A stretch of DNA of 63,231 nt from an uncultured Collinsella sp. (GCA_934654585.1 CAKUGF010000011.1:1-63231), one strand, 5' to 3'. Positions 7,660 through 16,271 are shown, counted from the first letter of the stretch. Program-made: numbers and translations. Notes: generated from the sequence alone by a model not told the origin.

Positions 7660-8964
7660 ATGGAGAAAACTGCCGAGCAGCTGCGCCGCGAACACATTGC
7701 CCTGGAGGGCGACACCCACGGTAAGAATAAATGGGCGATTCTGTTCACCGTGCTCGCCATGACCTTTATGGCGTGTCTGGATGCGAGCATCGTGACGGTG
7801 GCGCTTCCGGTGATGCAAAAGGAGCTGGGTGTGGGTCTCGACCGCATTCAGCTCGTGAGCTCGGCGTATCTGCTCGCGACGTGTGTCGCCATGCTGCCGT
7901 TTGGCCGCTTGGGCGATGTGCGCGGCAAGGTGAATGTGTTCCAGCTTGGTGTGATCGTCTTTACGGGTGGCTCGCTGCTTTGCGGGCTTTCGGCTTCGCT
8001 CGAGGTGCTTATCTTGGCGCGTTTCGTGCAGGGCATTGGCTGTGCCGCCGCGATGGCCAACAATATGGGCATCATCACCGAGTCTTTTCCGGCGCGTGAG
8101 CGCGGTCGTGCCATGGGCATTCTGGCGACCTTTGTGGCTCTTGGCATGATGTGCGGCCCCGTGCTCGGCGGCGTGCTGGTGGCGAGCTTTCCCTGGGAGA
8201 GCATCTTCCTCATCAACCTGCCCATTGGCGTCATCTCGTTTATCGTGGGACTCTACACGCTGCCGCATGTCAAGCCGGAGGCTGGCGAACGCCCTATGCC
8301 GCTGACAGAGGCGGCGCGTCGCTGCTTTGCGAGCTCGGCTTTCACGATTAACCTGGCTTGCATGCTTATCGTGTTCGTGGGTATCGGCGCCTCCGAGTTT
8401 GTGCTGCCGTTCTACTTTCAGGATGCCCACGGCTTTAGCTCCGATATCTCCGGCCTGTTGTTTTTGGCGATGCCGGTCGTGAATGCCTTTGTGGGCCCGC
8501 TTTCGGGCTCGGTGTCCGACCGAGTTGGTTGTGAAGCGCCCACGGCCGTTGGCCTGGGCGTGTACGTGTGCGGTCTCTTTGCGGTGAGCACGCTTGACGA
8601 GCACTCTTCCATCTTGATGATCGTGTGCTGCGTCGCGTTTATGTCGTGCGGCACGTCGATCTTCCAGAGCCCCAATAATTCGCTGTATATGGGTTCGGCT
8701 CCGCGTGAGGCGCTTGGCTTTGCGGGCAGCTTGAGCAGCTTGGCGCGCTATGCGGGCATAGCGCTGGGTATTACGGCGGCGTCGCGCATCCTGTATGGAC
8801 AGACGAGCGCGGTAATGGGTAAGACGGTCACGAGCTATGTGGCGGGTCGTCCGGACGTGTTCCTCTTTGGCTTCCGTTTGGTATTCTACGTGCTGATGGC
8901 CGTTGCAGCCGTGGGCTTTGCGCTCACATTGGTACGTTTGGTGAAGACGCGCACCCGTCATTAG
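7660..8964 (+). CDS. MFS drug:H+ antiporter-like exporter (DHA2/EmrB type)
   Basis: The 434-residue membrane protein has a soluble N terminus of about 25 residues and then roughly 12 hydrophobic segments. The first segment carries the DHA2 mark 'LDASIVTVALPVM'. The loop after the second has the MFS motif A 'FGRLGDVRGK', and segment 5 has the antiporter motif 'GMMCGPVLGGVL'. This points to proton-driven export of a small molecule from the cytoplasm. Most DHA2 members have 14 segments and about 480-500 residues, so this one is short. The ATG at 7660 follows GAAAGGA. The substrate is unknown. Confidence 0.82.
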   Translation: MEKTAEQLRREHIALEGDTHGKNKWAILFTVLAMTFMACLDASIVTVALPVMQKELGVGLDRIQLVSSAYLLATCVAMLPFGRLGDVRGKVNVFQLGVIVFTGGSLLCGLSASLEVLILARFVQGIGCAAAMANNMGIITESFPARERGRAMGILATFVALGMMCGPVLGGVLVASFPWESIFLINLPIGVISFIVGLYTLPHVKPEAGERPMPLTEAARRCFASSAFTINLACMLIVFVGIGASEFVLPFYFQDAHGFSSDISGLLFLAMPVVNAFVGPLSGSVSDRVGCEAPTAVGLGVYVCGLFAVSTLDEHSSILMIVCCVAFMSCGTSIFQSPNNSLYMGSAPREALGFAGSLSSLARYAGIALGITAASRILYGQTSAVMGKTVTSYVAGRPDVFLFGFRLVFYVLMAVAAVGFALTLVRLVKTRTRH

Positions 8965-8977
8965 CGTTTCTGGAGGG

Positions 8978-9147
8978 CGTCCGCCACGAAAACGGCCCAT
9001 CTACTACGTTTGACCGCGCGGTACCAACCATAGCGCAATTGGTAAAAACAAAAGCGCAGGCAGATGACTTACTGATTTTCGGAAATCAGGGGTATGGTCA
9101 GGGGTGCGCGGTCAAACGTAGTAGATGGGCCGTTTTCGTGGCGTACG
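8978..9147. repeat. MITE-like element with 38-bp perfect terminal inverted repeats
   Basis: Positions 8982-9019 are perfectly complementary to 9106-9143 (38 bp). Allowing one mismatch, pairing extends to 8978 and 9147. The 86-base interior has smaller hairpins, such as CTGATTT/AAATCAG. There is no gene inside. This is typical of non-autonomous, palindromic mobile elements, but a structured RNA is also possible. No target-site duplication is clear. Confidence 0.75.
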
Positions 9148-9232
9148 TTCCCCTCTGATCCGTGGAAACGAAAGAAAGCGGGACATTTGGGACTGCGAAG
9201 CCCTCTGTGTGAGCCTGCGGGAGGCAGTTTTC

Positions 9233-9388
9233 TCAAAACTATGCCGGTTTACGGTGACGATTCGCCATATGGCCACCATACGTCCTTTTTTGGAAAAATG
9301 CCAAGTCGTCTACCTGCGGTTTTGTATTCTAGAATTCAGGCTTGGTCGAGAGTCCGCGATTCATCGACGTAAACCGGCATAGTTTTGA
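9233..9388. repeat. Second MITE-like element with 21-bp perfect terminal inverted repeats
   Basis: The arms are 9233-9253 and 9368-9388, with core ACTATGCCGGTTTACG. Partial complementarity continues inwards (ATTCGC against GCGATTCAT). The interior is noncoding. Together with the element at 8978-9147 it fills most of the 634-base gap between the MFS gene and xpt; the remainder (9389-9598) holds the xpt upstream region, where I see no known riboswitch. Confidence 0.7.
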
Positions 9389-9598
9389 AATGACATCAAA
9401 ACAGTGTCAGCCTTTGCGGCTTGCGAGGCGACTATCGGTCCTCTGGAAGTAGCTAAAAGAGCCCCGTCCCACATTGGCTGGTCTTGCGGCTTTATGGTGC
9501 GATGGGGCTTGTGGGGCGGGTGGGGGTCGGTCCGTGGTAGACTATCGTGCAACGTTTGTTCATCGCGCGGAATCATTGCCGCGAGAAAGGGTTGCGCC

Positions 9599-10177
9599 AT
9601 GCAGGAGCTTGAGGATCGTATTCGCCGTGACGGCATCGTAAAGGCCGGTAACGTCCTTAAGGTTGATGCCTTCCTCAACCACCAGTGCGACGTTGAGCTG
9701 TTCGACCACATGGGCGCCGAGTGGGCTCGTCTGTTCGAGGGCGTCGAGATCAACAAGATTCTGACGATCGAGGCTTCGGGCATTGGTATGGCCTGCATCG
9801 CGGCTCAGCATTTTGGCGGCGTGCCGGTTGTTTTTGCCAAGAAGGCCCAGTCCATCAACCTCGACGGCGAGCAGTATGCCACGACTATCTACTCTTTTAC
9901 CAAGCAAAAGGAGTATCCGGTTATCGTGGGCAAGCGCTTCCTGTCCGAGGGCGACAGGGTCCTGATCATCGACGACTTCCTGGCCAACGGTTGCGCGCTC
10001 GAGGGTCTTATCAAGATCTGCGAGGCCGCTGGTGCCGAGGTTTCCGGTATTGGCATTGCCGTGGAGAAGGGCTTCCAGGGCGGCGGCGACAAGCTCCGCG
10101 AGCGCGGTTTCCGCGTTGAGAGCCTGGCACGTATTGCCGATATGGACTGCGAGAACGGCGAGATCACCTTCGCCTAA
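9599..10177 (+). CDS. xpt: Xanthine phosphoribosyltransferase
   Basis: The 192-residue cytoplasmic enzyme salvages xanthine to XMP using PRPP. The N terminus '[20 protein letters not shown]' and 'FLNHQCD' match bacterial Xpt. The PRPP-binding motif '[11 protein letters not shown]' lies at about residues 121-131, and 'EASGIG' and 'VFAKKAQ' are also typical. The ATG at 9599 follows GAGAAAGGG; an open frame upstream to 9404 runs through intergenic repeats and is rejected. The gene has the MITE-like elements upstream and a terminator palindrome downstream. No purine riboswitch fold is evident upstream. Confidence 0.92.
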   Translation: MQELEDRIRRDGIVKAGNVLKVDAFLNHQCDVELFDHMGAEWARLFEGVEINKILTIEASGIGMACIAAQHFGGVPVVFAKKAQSINLDGEQYATTIYSFTKQKEYPVIVGKRFLSEGDRVLIIDDFLANGCALEGLIKICEAAGAEVSGIGIAVEKGFQGGGDKLRERGFRVESLARIADMDCENGEITFA

Positions 10178-10205
10178 TCGCGCGGCACATACGATTTGCA
10201 TGCGA

Positions 10206-10240
10206 TGTGACAAAGGGACGGTCCCTTTGTCACATTTTTT
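10206..10240 (+). terminator. Palindrome/terminator after xpt
   Basis: A 14-bp perfect palindrome (TGTGACAAAGGGAC with GTCCCTTTGTCACA, one central base) is followed by TTTTTT. It ends 20 bases before the next ATG. It also belongs to the GGGAC/GTCCC repeat family seen elsewhere in the window. Confidence 0.8.
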
Positions 10241-10260
10241 GTTTGGAGGGAGGTGTTGGT

Positions 10261-10641
10261 ATGGACGAGATCAAGATGGGCTGGCGCGAGTATGCGCGCT
10301 ATGCCGAGATGTCGGCCGAGGAGCTGACGCGCGACTGTGAGGTGCAGGTGTTTCGCGCGACGGGGCCGGGCGGCCAGGGCGTCAACACGACGGACTCTGC
10401 GGTGCGCATGAAGCATGTGCCTACGGGGATCGTCGTGACGGCGCGAGAGAGCCGTAGCCAGTTTCAGAATCGTAGCTGCTGCCTGCGCAAGCTGAAGGCC
10501 GAGCTCGAGCGTCGCGGCCGTCCGCCGCGCCGTCGCGTCAAGACCAAGGTGCCCCAACGCTCGCGCCAGCGCAGACTCAACGACAAACACTTCAATGCCA
10601 TCAAAAAGGCCAACCGCCGCAAGCCGGGCAGCGAAGATTGA
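10261..10641 (+). CDS. Peptide chain release factor-like protein (GGQ domain)
   Basis: The 126-residue protein is a stand-alone class-I release-factor catalytic domain. The peptidyl-tRNA hydrolysis motif is 'TGPGGQGVN' with GGQ at residues 37-39. A long Arg/Lys-rich C-terminal tail follows (from about residue 70), as in ribosome-rescue factors such as ArfB that reach into the mRNA channel. There are no stop-codon-reading domains. It probably frees stalled ribosomes, although the codon-independent role is inferred from domain layout. It may instead act like the RF-2-derived PrfH proteins. The start follows GGAGGGAGG. Confidence 0.8.
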   Translation: MDEIKMGWREYARYAEMSAEELTRDCEVQVFRATGPGGQGVNTTDSAVRMKHVPTGIVVTARESRSQFQNRSCCLRKLKAELERRGRPPRRRVKTKVPQRSRQRRLNDKHFNAIKKANRRKPGSED

Positions 10642-10650
10642 TCTCCTTCT

Positions 10651-10717
10651 AAGTTGCGGTGAAATAGGGACTGTTTGGGCTGTCAAAGCCGCAACAGTCC
10701 CTATTTCACCGCAACTT
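10651..10717. repeat. 25-bp perfect inverted repeat between convergent genes
   Basis: The arms are 10651-10675 and 10693-10717, with core GCGGTGAAATAGGGACTGTT and a 17-base loop. A close relative lies at 63085-63151. It may serve as a terminator for both converging genes, but it lacks a T-run and looks like a dispersed repeat. Confidence 0.75.
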
Positions 10718-10724
10718 ATGGGGG

Positions 10725-11687
10725 CTAGCGGGTGGGGCGCCAGACTTGGAGGGCGCTGGCGAGGATGTCGACCTCGATGCGTGAGGCGACGATGGCTTCG
10801 CCGTCGGCTTGGATGGGGTAGTTGGGCTCCTCGAAGGTGAGTTCGGCATGGCGGCAGCGGCGCATGCGCACTGGCGGAAGCTTGGTGTGGTGGCCATCCT
10901 TGGCCGAAAGGAACATAGGCAGCGCAACTGCACGTGGTACGGGGCCGCATGCGTAACAAACGTCGAGGATACCGTCGCAGGGGTCGGCGTCGGGGCAGAT
11001 ACGATAGCCCGAGCCATAGGTGGGGCCCAGCTGGATGGCCATGATAATCGCCCGTACGCGCTCGGCGGGCGCGCCGTCAAAGCTGACCGTCATGGGGTAG
11101 TTGCGATAGCGCAGCCCAAACTGCTCAAGGCCCGAAAGGGTATAGAGCGGAGCGCCGGTAAGTCCCGTCTTCTTCCGTAGTTCGGTGGTGCCCAGGCCGA
11201 TGGCGGCATCAATGCCGACGGAGAGTGTCTGGTCGTAATACTCGACGGTCGCCTTGCCGCTGCCGCTTGCAGGGTTCCACGAGCGAATGCGCCCGATGTC
11301 CTGACGCTGCAGCTCGCAGGTGAGCAGGGCGCCAAAATCTTTACCGGAAAAATCATCGATGCCGAGCGTCTGGGCAAAATCGTTGCCGGAGCCCACGGGC
11401 AGAACGGCAAGAGCCGGTCGGGCAGCCTCTTCCTGCGCCATGAGTCCATTGACGACCTCGTGGATCACGCCGTCGCCTCCGAGTGCGATAACCGTGCGGT
11501 AGCCCTGGGCCTGCTCGGCAAGTTCTTTGGCGTGTCCCATGCGCTCGGTCAGCACCAGGTCAAACTGGGATGAGCGCGCGGTCATGTCCAAAAAGCGCTG
11601 CAGGCGCTCAGCCACTTCGCGCGCCGCGCCCGACTGGGCGGCGGGGTTGGCGATGATCAGCGTACGGCCAAAATCTGTTGCGTGCAT
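10725..11687 (-). CDS. YegS/BmrU-type diacylglycerol/lipid kinase
   Basis: The 320-residue protein has the DAGK catalytic domain: 'IIANPAAQSG' at residues 11-20, the ATP-binding 'LGGDGVIHEVVNG' (GGDG at 70-73) and 'PVGSGNDFAQTLG', followed by a C-terminal beta-rich domain. Family members phosphorylate diacylglycerol or related lipids at the inner membrane face. The start at 11687 (MHATDFG) follows GGGAG; the frame could begin 24 residues earlier, but that extension is not conserved-looking. It lies downstream of and co-oriented with the ClC gene, 86 bases away. Exact lipid substrate unknown. Confidence 0.82.
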   Translation of the reverse strand: MHATDFGRTLIIANPAAQSGAAREVAERLQRFLDMTARSSQFDLVLTERMGHAKELAEQAQGYRTVIALGGDGVIHEVVNGLMAQEEAARPALAVLPVGSGNDFAQTLGIDDFSGKDFGALLTCELQRQDIGRIRSWNPASGSGKATVEYYDQTLSVGIDAAIGLGTTELRKKTGLTGAPLYTLSGLEQFGLRYRNYPMTVSFDGAPAERVRAIIMAIQLGPTYGSGYRICPDADPCDGILDVCYACGPVPRAVALPMFLSAKDGHHTKLPPVRMRRCRHAELTFEEPNYPIQADGEAIVASRIEVDILASALQVWRPTR

Positions 11688-11773
11688 GGGGCGACTCCCG
11701 GCATATGGCGTGACGGTGCGGTCGCGCTCGGGTTGCGTTGCCCCCGATTGTGGCTGCACGGCGATTATTACGT

Positions 11774-13195
11774 CTACTCTATCAGGTCGTTGTGGCGCTC
11801 GATAGCCTCTGCCACCGTGCCTCCCTCATCCACAATGAGCGAACGGCGTTTGGGCGAGATAATGCGCTGCGCGGGATAAACGCCGCGGTGGCCGCCGGCA
11901 AGATAGCTGATAAACGCAACGATGACAAAGAACCCGGCTGCTGTGCCGTGGAACAGGTCGATGGCCATCATACAGGTGGTGATGGGCACGTTAAGGCCGG
12001 CACAGAACACGCCGAGCATGCCGAGGGCCGCCAGAAAGCTAGGGTCGATGCCGGCGAGGCAGCCGATCCAGCCGCCGAGTGCCGCTCCAATGCCAAACAG
12101 GGGCGTGACCTCGCCGCCTTGGAAGCCGGCGCCCAGAGTGAGCGCCGTCACGACGAGCTTGATCGCGGCATCGGCGAGGGTCGTGTTACCGGCAAATCCG
12201 GCGCCCGAGAGCCAGGTGGCAAGACCGGCGTAGTCCCAGGCGTTGAGGAGGGCGTAGGCAGCGAGCACTACGAGTGCACCCACGAGGGCGCGAACAAGAT
12301 AGTTGGTGATAAAGCGACCGTACAGGGTTTTGACGGTGCGAACCGACCAGGCAAAGAGGCGTGCCGTCAGGCCAAAGATAATGGCGCTGACGACGACGAT
12401 GGCGACCGTTCGGGGTGTCATATCGGGGACGCTGGCGATGACGTTCGTCTCGTACTCGGTGCCCAGGGCAAGCGACGTAAAGTAGCCGGTAAACGAGGCG
12501 ACGAGGCAGTAGATGCCGGCGGTGTAGTCGATCTTGCCGATAAAGCACATTTCCATGCCAAAGAAGGCACCGGCGAGGGGCGAGCCGAACACGGCGCCAA
12601 AGGCAGACGAGATGCCGGCGAGCATGAGGTCGTGATGGTCGTGCTTTTTGAGATGGGCGAGGTTCGAGATGTTGCTGGCGATGGTGCCGCCGATCTGCAC
12701 GGCAGCGCCCTCGCGTCCGGCCGAGCCGCCTGTCAGGTGCGTAAGCGTGGAGCAGACAAAGGTGAGGACGGCCATGCGGGCATGGATGAGACGGGTGCCC
12801 AGGGCAGAGTCGATGACCAGGTTGTTGCCACGTTTGGCGGCAAGGCCATGGTTCTTATACACCCATGCAGTGGCGACACCTACGGCGGGGAGCAGGGCGT
12901 AGATCCACGCATGGTGCTCGCGATAATCGGTCGCGATGTTCAGCGAGGCCAAAAATGCCCAAGCGGCAACACCCATGGCGAGCGAGACGATCACGACGAG
13001 CACGAGCAGCTTGGCGCTCGCGAGCAGATTGCGGGCGTTCCGGCGCGTGTCGGCGGCCAAGAGATGCTCAGAGCGGGTGAGCTGATGCCTGCCGGCCATG
13101 ATGACGTCATTCAGGGAGAAGAAGCCTCCCTCATCGAGCGGCAGGGAATTGTCTTGCTCTTCGCTTTCGCTGTTTGATGTGTCGGTAAAAGCCAT
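11774..13195 (-). CDS. ClC-family chloride channel/antiporter
   Basis: The 473-residue membrane protein has a soluble acidic N terminus of about 55 residues and then about 10 or more hydrophobic segments. The ClC filter motif 'GGSAGREGAAVQIGG' is at about residues 156-170. The usual GREGP has Ala instead of Pro here, but the gating Glu position is kept. 'GSPLAGAFFGMEM' and 'GAGFQGGEVTPLFGIGAALGG' are further ClC filters. The cytoplasmic CBS domains seen in some members are absent. The ion (Cl- or F-) cannot be settled from sequence alone. ATG at 13195 follows AGAGGA. Divergent from moeA. Confidence 0.85.
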   Translation of the reverse strand: MAFTDTSNSESEEQDNSLPLDEGGFFSLNDVIMAGRHQLTRSEHLLAADTRRNARNLLASAKLLVLVVIVSLAMGVAAWAFLASLNIATDYREHHAWIYALLPAVGVATAWVYKNHGLAAKRGNNLVIDSALGTRLIHARMAVLTFVCSTLTHLTGGSAGREGAAVQIGGTIASNISNLAHLKKHDHHDLMLAGISSAFGAVFGSPLAGAFFGMEMCFIGKIDYTAGIYCLVASFTGYFTSLALGTEYETNVIASVPDMTPRTVAIVVVSAIIFGLTARLFAWSVRTVKTLYGRFITNYLVRALVGALVVLAAYALLNAWDYAGLATWLSGAGFAGNTTLADAAIKLVVTALTLGAGFQGGEVTPLFGIGAALGGWIGCLAGIDPSFLAALGMLGVFCAGLNVPITTCMMAIDLFHGTAAGFFVIVAFISYLAGGHRGVYPAQRIISPKRRSLIVDEGGTVAEAIERHNDLIE

Positions 13196-13225
13196 GGTGT
13201 CCTCTTCTTTGGTTACAACGCATGC

Positions 13226-13251
13226 ATTATAGAGCGTGACAAACGCGTCAA
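13226..13251 (-). promoter_or_regulatory. Candidate promoter of the ClC gene
   Basis: On the minus strand TTGACG (13246-13251) and TATAAT (13226-13231) lie about 35 bases before the ATG. The spacing is 14 bases, shorter than ideal. For the divergent moeA gene, TATACT at 13344-13349 is a possible -10 box without a clear -35 box. Confidence 0.4.
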
Positions 13252-13407
13252 GCCGGTGGGTTGGTTTCGGTTCTGTTTCGTGCCCTGTAACCGACAGGTG
13301 TATTCGCGAGTGCAGACCGTCTCGCGGTCGAGCGACGCGGGATTATACTGAATAAAACATAAAGAATCGGCGCCCTTGTTACGCGCCGCGATCTGTAAGA
13401 GGTGCAT

Positions 13408-14670
13408 ATGGCAGAGAAGCTCATTCCGTTGGAGGACGCGCAGGCAATTGTCTTGTCACATGTGAGTCCGACCGGGGTTGTCGAGATTCCCGTATGGCAG
13501 GCGGCCGGCCTTCCCTTGGCCGAGGAAGCCGTGGCCGATATCGACATCTTGCCATTTGCTAATAGCGCCATGGACGGTTATGCCGTGCGCGCCGTCGACC
13601 TTGGTGCGGCCACCGGCGATACTCCGGTGACGCTTTCCGTTGTCGGGCACGAGGCAGCGGGTCATGTGTTTGAGGGCACGATCGGCGCGGGCGAGACGGT
13701 CCGCATTATGACGGGCGCGCCGGTGCCAGAGGGCGCCGATGCCGTGGTGAAGTACGAGATCGTCGACGTGCTCGACGGCGATGGCAACGGGGGCTCGCAC
13801 GTCCGCTTCTCGGCGCCGGCTAAGGTGGGGGAGAACGTTCGCTCTGCTGCCGAAGAAGCCCATGCCGGCGACGTCGTGATGCGTGCCGGTGAGGTTGTGG
13901 CGCCGGCTGGTGCGGGCCTGCTGGCAAGCGCCGGGTATGCGAGTGTGAAGGTGCACGCCGCACCGCACGTGGGCATCATCTCGCTGGGCACGGAGCTGGT
14001 TGCTCCAAGTGAGCTTCCGGCGCGTGGCCAGATTCGCGATTCCAACTCCTCGGCGCTGATGGCCGAGGCACTCGATGCCGGTGCCGAGCCCGTGTTCTAT
14101 GGCATTGCGCCCGACGACGAGCAGGCGATATCCGAGCTCGTACACCGCGCGGTGCGCGAGTGCGACTTTGTCATTACGAGCGGTGGCGCCTCGGCGGGCG
14201 ACTACGATTACGTGACGGCGCTGGTCCAGCGCGAAGGCGAGGTCCTGTTCGATCGCATCTCGATGCGTCCTGGTAAGGCCATCACGTTTGGCCTGCTCGG
14301 CGGCAAGCCGTACCTGGGGCTTTCGGGCAATCCGGCGGCGGCCTACGTGGGCTTTGAGGTGCTCGCGCGCCCGGCGATTCGTAAGATGCGCGGCTTTGCC
14401 GAGGGGGCGCGTCCTGTGCAACAGGCAATGCTGACACACGGAGTGAAGAAGCGCCAGGACCGTCGATTCTATGACCGCGCCACGGTTGCGCGCGATGCCC
14501 AGACCGGCGAGCTTATGGTGACTGAGGCCAAGAGCCAGAATTCGGCGCTGCTTGGCACGATGCAGCGCGCGAATTGTCTGCTGCGCATTAACGAGGGCCC
14601 GTGCGAGCTCGAGCCGGGCGATGTCGTGGATGTCGTCCGCGTCGACTTGCCCGAGGGCACCGTGCTTTAG
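13408..14670 (+). CDS. moeA: Molybdopterin molybdenumtransferase
   Basis: The 420-residue cytoplasmic enzyme inserts molybdate into adenylated molybdopterin, making the molybdenum cofactor. Typical features in order are 'DIDILPFANSAMDGYAVR' near residues 43-60, 'VRIMTGAPVPEGADAVVKYE', the mid-domain 'GIISLGTELV' with 'IRDSNSSALMAE', the MPT-binding 'VITSGGASAGDYDYV' and 'GKPYLGLSGNPAAAYV', and a C-terminal domain. The ATG at 13408 is 5 bases after AAGAGG; a GTG two codons earlier overlaps that site. The downstream MoaB/Mog gene starts 10 bases later, so the two are co-transcribed. This supplies FdhF and the other Mo enzyme in the window. Confidence 0.95.
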   Translation: MAEKLIPLEDAQAIVLSHVSPTGVVEIPVWQAAGLPLAEEAVADIDILPFANSAMDGYAVRAVDLGAATGDTPVTLSVVGHEAAGHVFEGTIGAGETVRIMTGAPVPEGADAVVKYEIVDVLDGDGNGGSHVRFSAPAKVGENVRSAAEEAHAGDVVMRAGEVVAPAGAGLLASAGYASVKVHAAPHVGIISLGTELVAPSELPARGQIRDSNSSALMAEALDAGAEPVFYGIAPDDEQAISELVHRAVRECDFVITSGGASAGDYDYVTALVQREGEVLFDRISMRPGKAITFGLLGGKPYLGLSGNPAAAYVGFEVLARPAIRKMRGFAEGARPVQQAMLTHGVKKRQDRRFYDRATVARDAQTGELMVTEAKSQNSALLGTMQRANCLLRINEGPCELEPGDVVDVVRVDLPEGTVL

Positions 14671-14680
14671 GAGGAGCGCT

Positions 14681-15160
14681 ATGGAGTTGAAGATTTCGAT
14701 CGTGACGTGTTCGGATACGCGCGATCTTGCCCAGGATGAGGCCGGAGCCGCGCTCGAGGAACTCATTGCGGCTCAGGGCTGGACGGTAGCCTCGCACGTG
14801 GTTGTGCGCGACGACGTCGACGAGATCGGCGCCGCTATCGTGGACGCTGCCGACGAGCGCCATGCCCATGTTGTGCTTACCTGCGGCGGCACGGGACTTT
14901 CGATGCGCGACGTGACGCCCGAGGCGACGCGTGCCGTCTGCGACCGCGATGTGCCGGGCATTGCCGAGGCGATTCGCGCGTACTCGCTGACCAAGACGCG
15001 CCGCGCGATGCTGTCGCGCGCCGTGTGCATGCAACGCGGTCATACACTTGTCGTAAACTTTCCCGGATCCACCAAGGCAGCCCGCGAAAGCTGGGAGGCG
15101 ATTGCCGACCAGCTGGAGCACGCGGCACAGATGACGGCGGGCGGCGGACACGCCAAATAA
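14681..15160 (+). CDS. MoaB/Mog-family molybdopterin adenylyltransferase
   Basis: The 159-residue protein is a single MPT-binding (MoaB/Mog) domain: 'SIVTCSDTRD' at residues 6-15, 'VVLTCGGTGLSMRDVTPEAT' in the middle and 'VVNFPGSTKAA' near the end. Proteins of this type adenylate molybdopterin before MoeA inserts the metal. Sequence does not separate MogA from MoaB reliably, so no symbol is given. GGAGGAG is well placed before the ATG. It is in an operon with moeA and ends at a terminator. Confidence 0.88.
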   Translation: MELKISIVTCSDTRDLAQDEAGAALEELIAAQGWTVASHVVVRDDVDEIGAAIVDAADERHAHVVLTCGGTGLSMRDVTPEATRAVCDRDVPGIAEAIRAYSLTKTRRAMLSRAVCMQRGHTLVVNFPGSTKAARESWEAIADQLEHAAQMTAGGGHAK

Positions 15161-15173
15161 GTGTTTCACCTGC

Positions 15174-15207
15174 GGCGGAGTGACCCGAACGGTTGCTCCG
15201 CCTTTTT
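15174..15207 (+). terminator. Terminator of the moeA operon
   Basis: Arms GGCGGAG (15174-15180) and CTCCGCC (15196-15202) are followed by TTTTT. Confidence 0.85.
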
Positions 15208-15252
15208 GCTTGATGCCGAGGTGAAGTCGATGCGTGTCGTAATCTGAAAATA

Positions 15253-15305
15253 TATTCTCAGACGAGAATAATTTTTCACCACCATTATTCGCGCTGAAGT
15301 ATAAT
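15253..15305 (+). promoter_or_regulatory. modA promoter with candidate operator
   Basis: An 18-base inverted repeat with perfect 7-bp arms TATTCTC/GAGAATA and a 4-base spacer lies at 15253-15270. A consensus TATAAT is at 15300-15305, with a weak TTCACC about 19 bases upstream of it. A further ATTATTC half-site lies at 15284-15290. The arrangement suggests a regulator binding next to the -35 region, possibly a molybdate sensor; the regulator is unknown. Confidence 0.5.
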
Positions 15306-15365
15306 CTGATTACAGAATAAAGCCCACGGTGGGGTGCCCGGGCACAAGGTCCGAAAGGGTTCAAT

Positions 15366-16241
15366 ATGTTCGATATGGTTTCGCGCCGCGGTTTCGTCTC
15401 GCTTTCTGCCGCTGCTGCCGCCGGCCTTGGCCTTGCTGGCTGCTCGGGTAACAAGGAGTCCGAGTCTGCTGGTTCCGACGCCGGTTCTGTCAAGTCCTCC
15501 TCTAAGAAGAAGGCCGTCGAGCTGCAGATTTTCGCCGCCAACTCGCTCGAGAAGGCCCTTCCCGAGGTCCAGGAACTCTACGCCGACCAGACCGGCACCA
15601 CCTTTGCCGACACACAGTTCAAGGCCTCTGGCGACCTGGTCGAGCAGATGAAGGCCGGCGCTGCCGTCGACGTGCTCATCACCGCTTCCAAGGGCACCAT
15701 GGACGATGCCGAGACTGCCGAGCTCGTCGACACCGACACCCGTGAGGACATGTTCGTCAACGACCTCGTGATCATTCGCGCCGAGGGCTCCGACACCAAG
15801 GTCGAGGCCATCGCCGACGTCGCAAGCTTGGACGGCAAGATCGCCATCGGCGATGCTAAGACCGTTCCGGCCGGCAAGTACGCCAACCAGGCGCTGGCCT
15901 CCGTCGGCCTCTACACCGGCACCGAGGGCGACGACGGCGAGTACGCGCCCGAGATCGCCGACAAGGTCGCGCTGGCCGATAAGGTCGGCACCGCTGCCGC
16001 CTACGTGTCCACGGGCGACTGCGTGGCCGGCTTTGTCTACAGCTCCGACATCTATCGCTACGACGGCATCGAGGAGGCCTTCGTGTGCCCCGAGGATTCG
16101 CACAAGCCCATTGTGTACCCGGGTGCCGTGGCCGAGAGCTCCGAGCATTCCGACGAGTCCAAGGCGTTCATCGACTTCTGCCTGTCTAACAAGAAGGCGC
16201 AGAAGATTTGGGCTAAGTACGGCTTTGAGCTTTCCGAGTAG
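15366..16241 (+). CDS. modA: Molybdate ABC transporter substrate-binding lipoprotein
   Basis: The 291-residue protein captures molybdate outside the membrane and passes it to ModBC. The N terminus has both a twin-arginine-like 'SRRGF' and a lipobox 'LAGC' (Cys at about residue 28), so it should be a lipid-anchored, possibly Tat-exported protein. The mature domain starts near 'LQIFAANSLEKALPEV', followed by 'ASGDLVEQMKAGAAVDVLI' and 'AIGDAKTVPAGKYANQAL', which are ModA hallmarks. The start at 15366 follows GAAAGGG. modB and modC follow on the same strand. Tungstate binding is an alternative. Confidence 0.92.
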   Translation: MFDMVSRRGFVSLSAAAAAGLGLAGCSGNKESESAGSDAGSVKSSSKKKAVELQIFAANSLEKALPEVQELYADQTGTTFADTQFKASGDLVEQMKAGAAVDVLITASKGTMDDAETAELVDTDTREDMFVNDLVIIRAEGSDTKVEAIADVASLDGKIAIGDAKTVPAGKYANQALASVGLYTGTEGDDGEYAPEIADKVALADKVGTAAAYVSTGDCVAGFVYSSDIYRYDGIEEAFVCPEDSHKPIVYPGAVAESSEHSDESKAFIDFCLSNKKAQKIWAKYGFELSE

Positions 16242-16271
16242 TGCATAGCTGAGCTACATAACGATATGCTT

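Noticed and set aside
9094..9382. Two overlapping plus-strand frames of 85-92 codons
   Set aside because: They run through the inverted-repeat elements, lack a ribosome site and have no recognisable protein features.
9389..9598. Purine riboswitch upstream of xpt
   Set aside because: The conserved three-way-junction bases of purine riboswitches are not present, and no terminator or anti-terminator pair precedes xpt.
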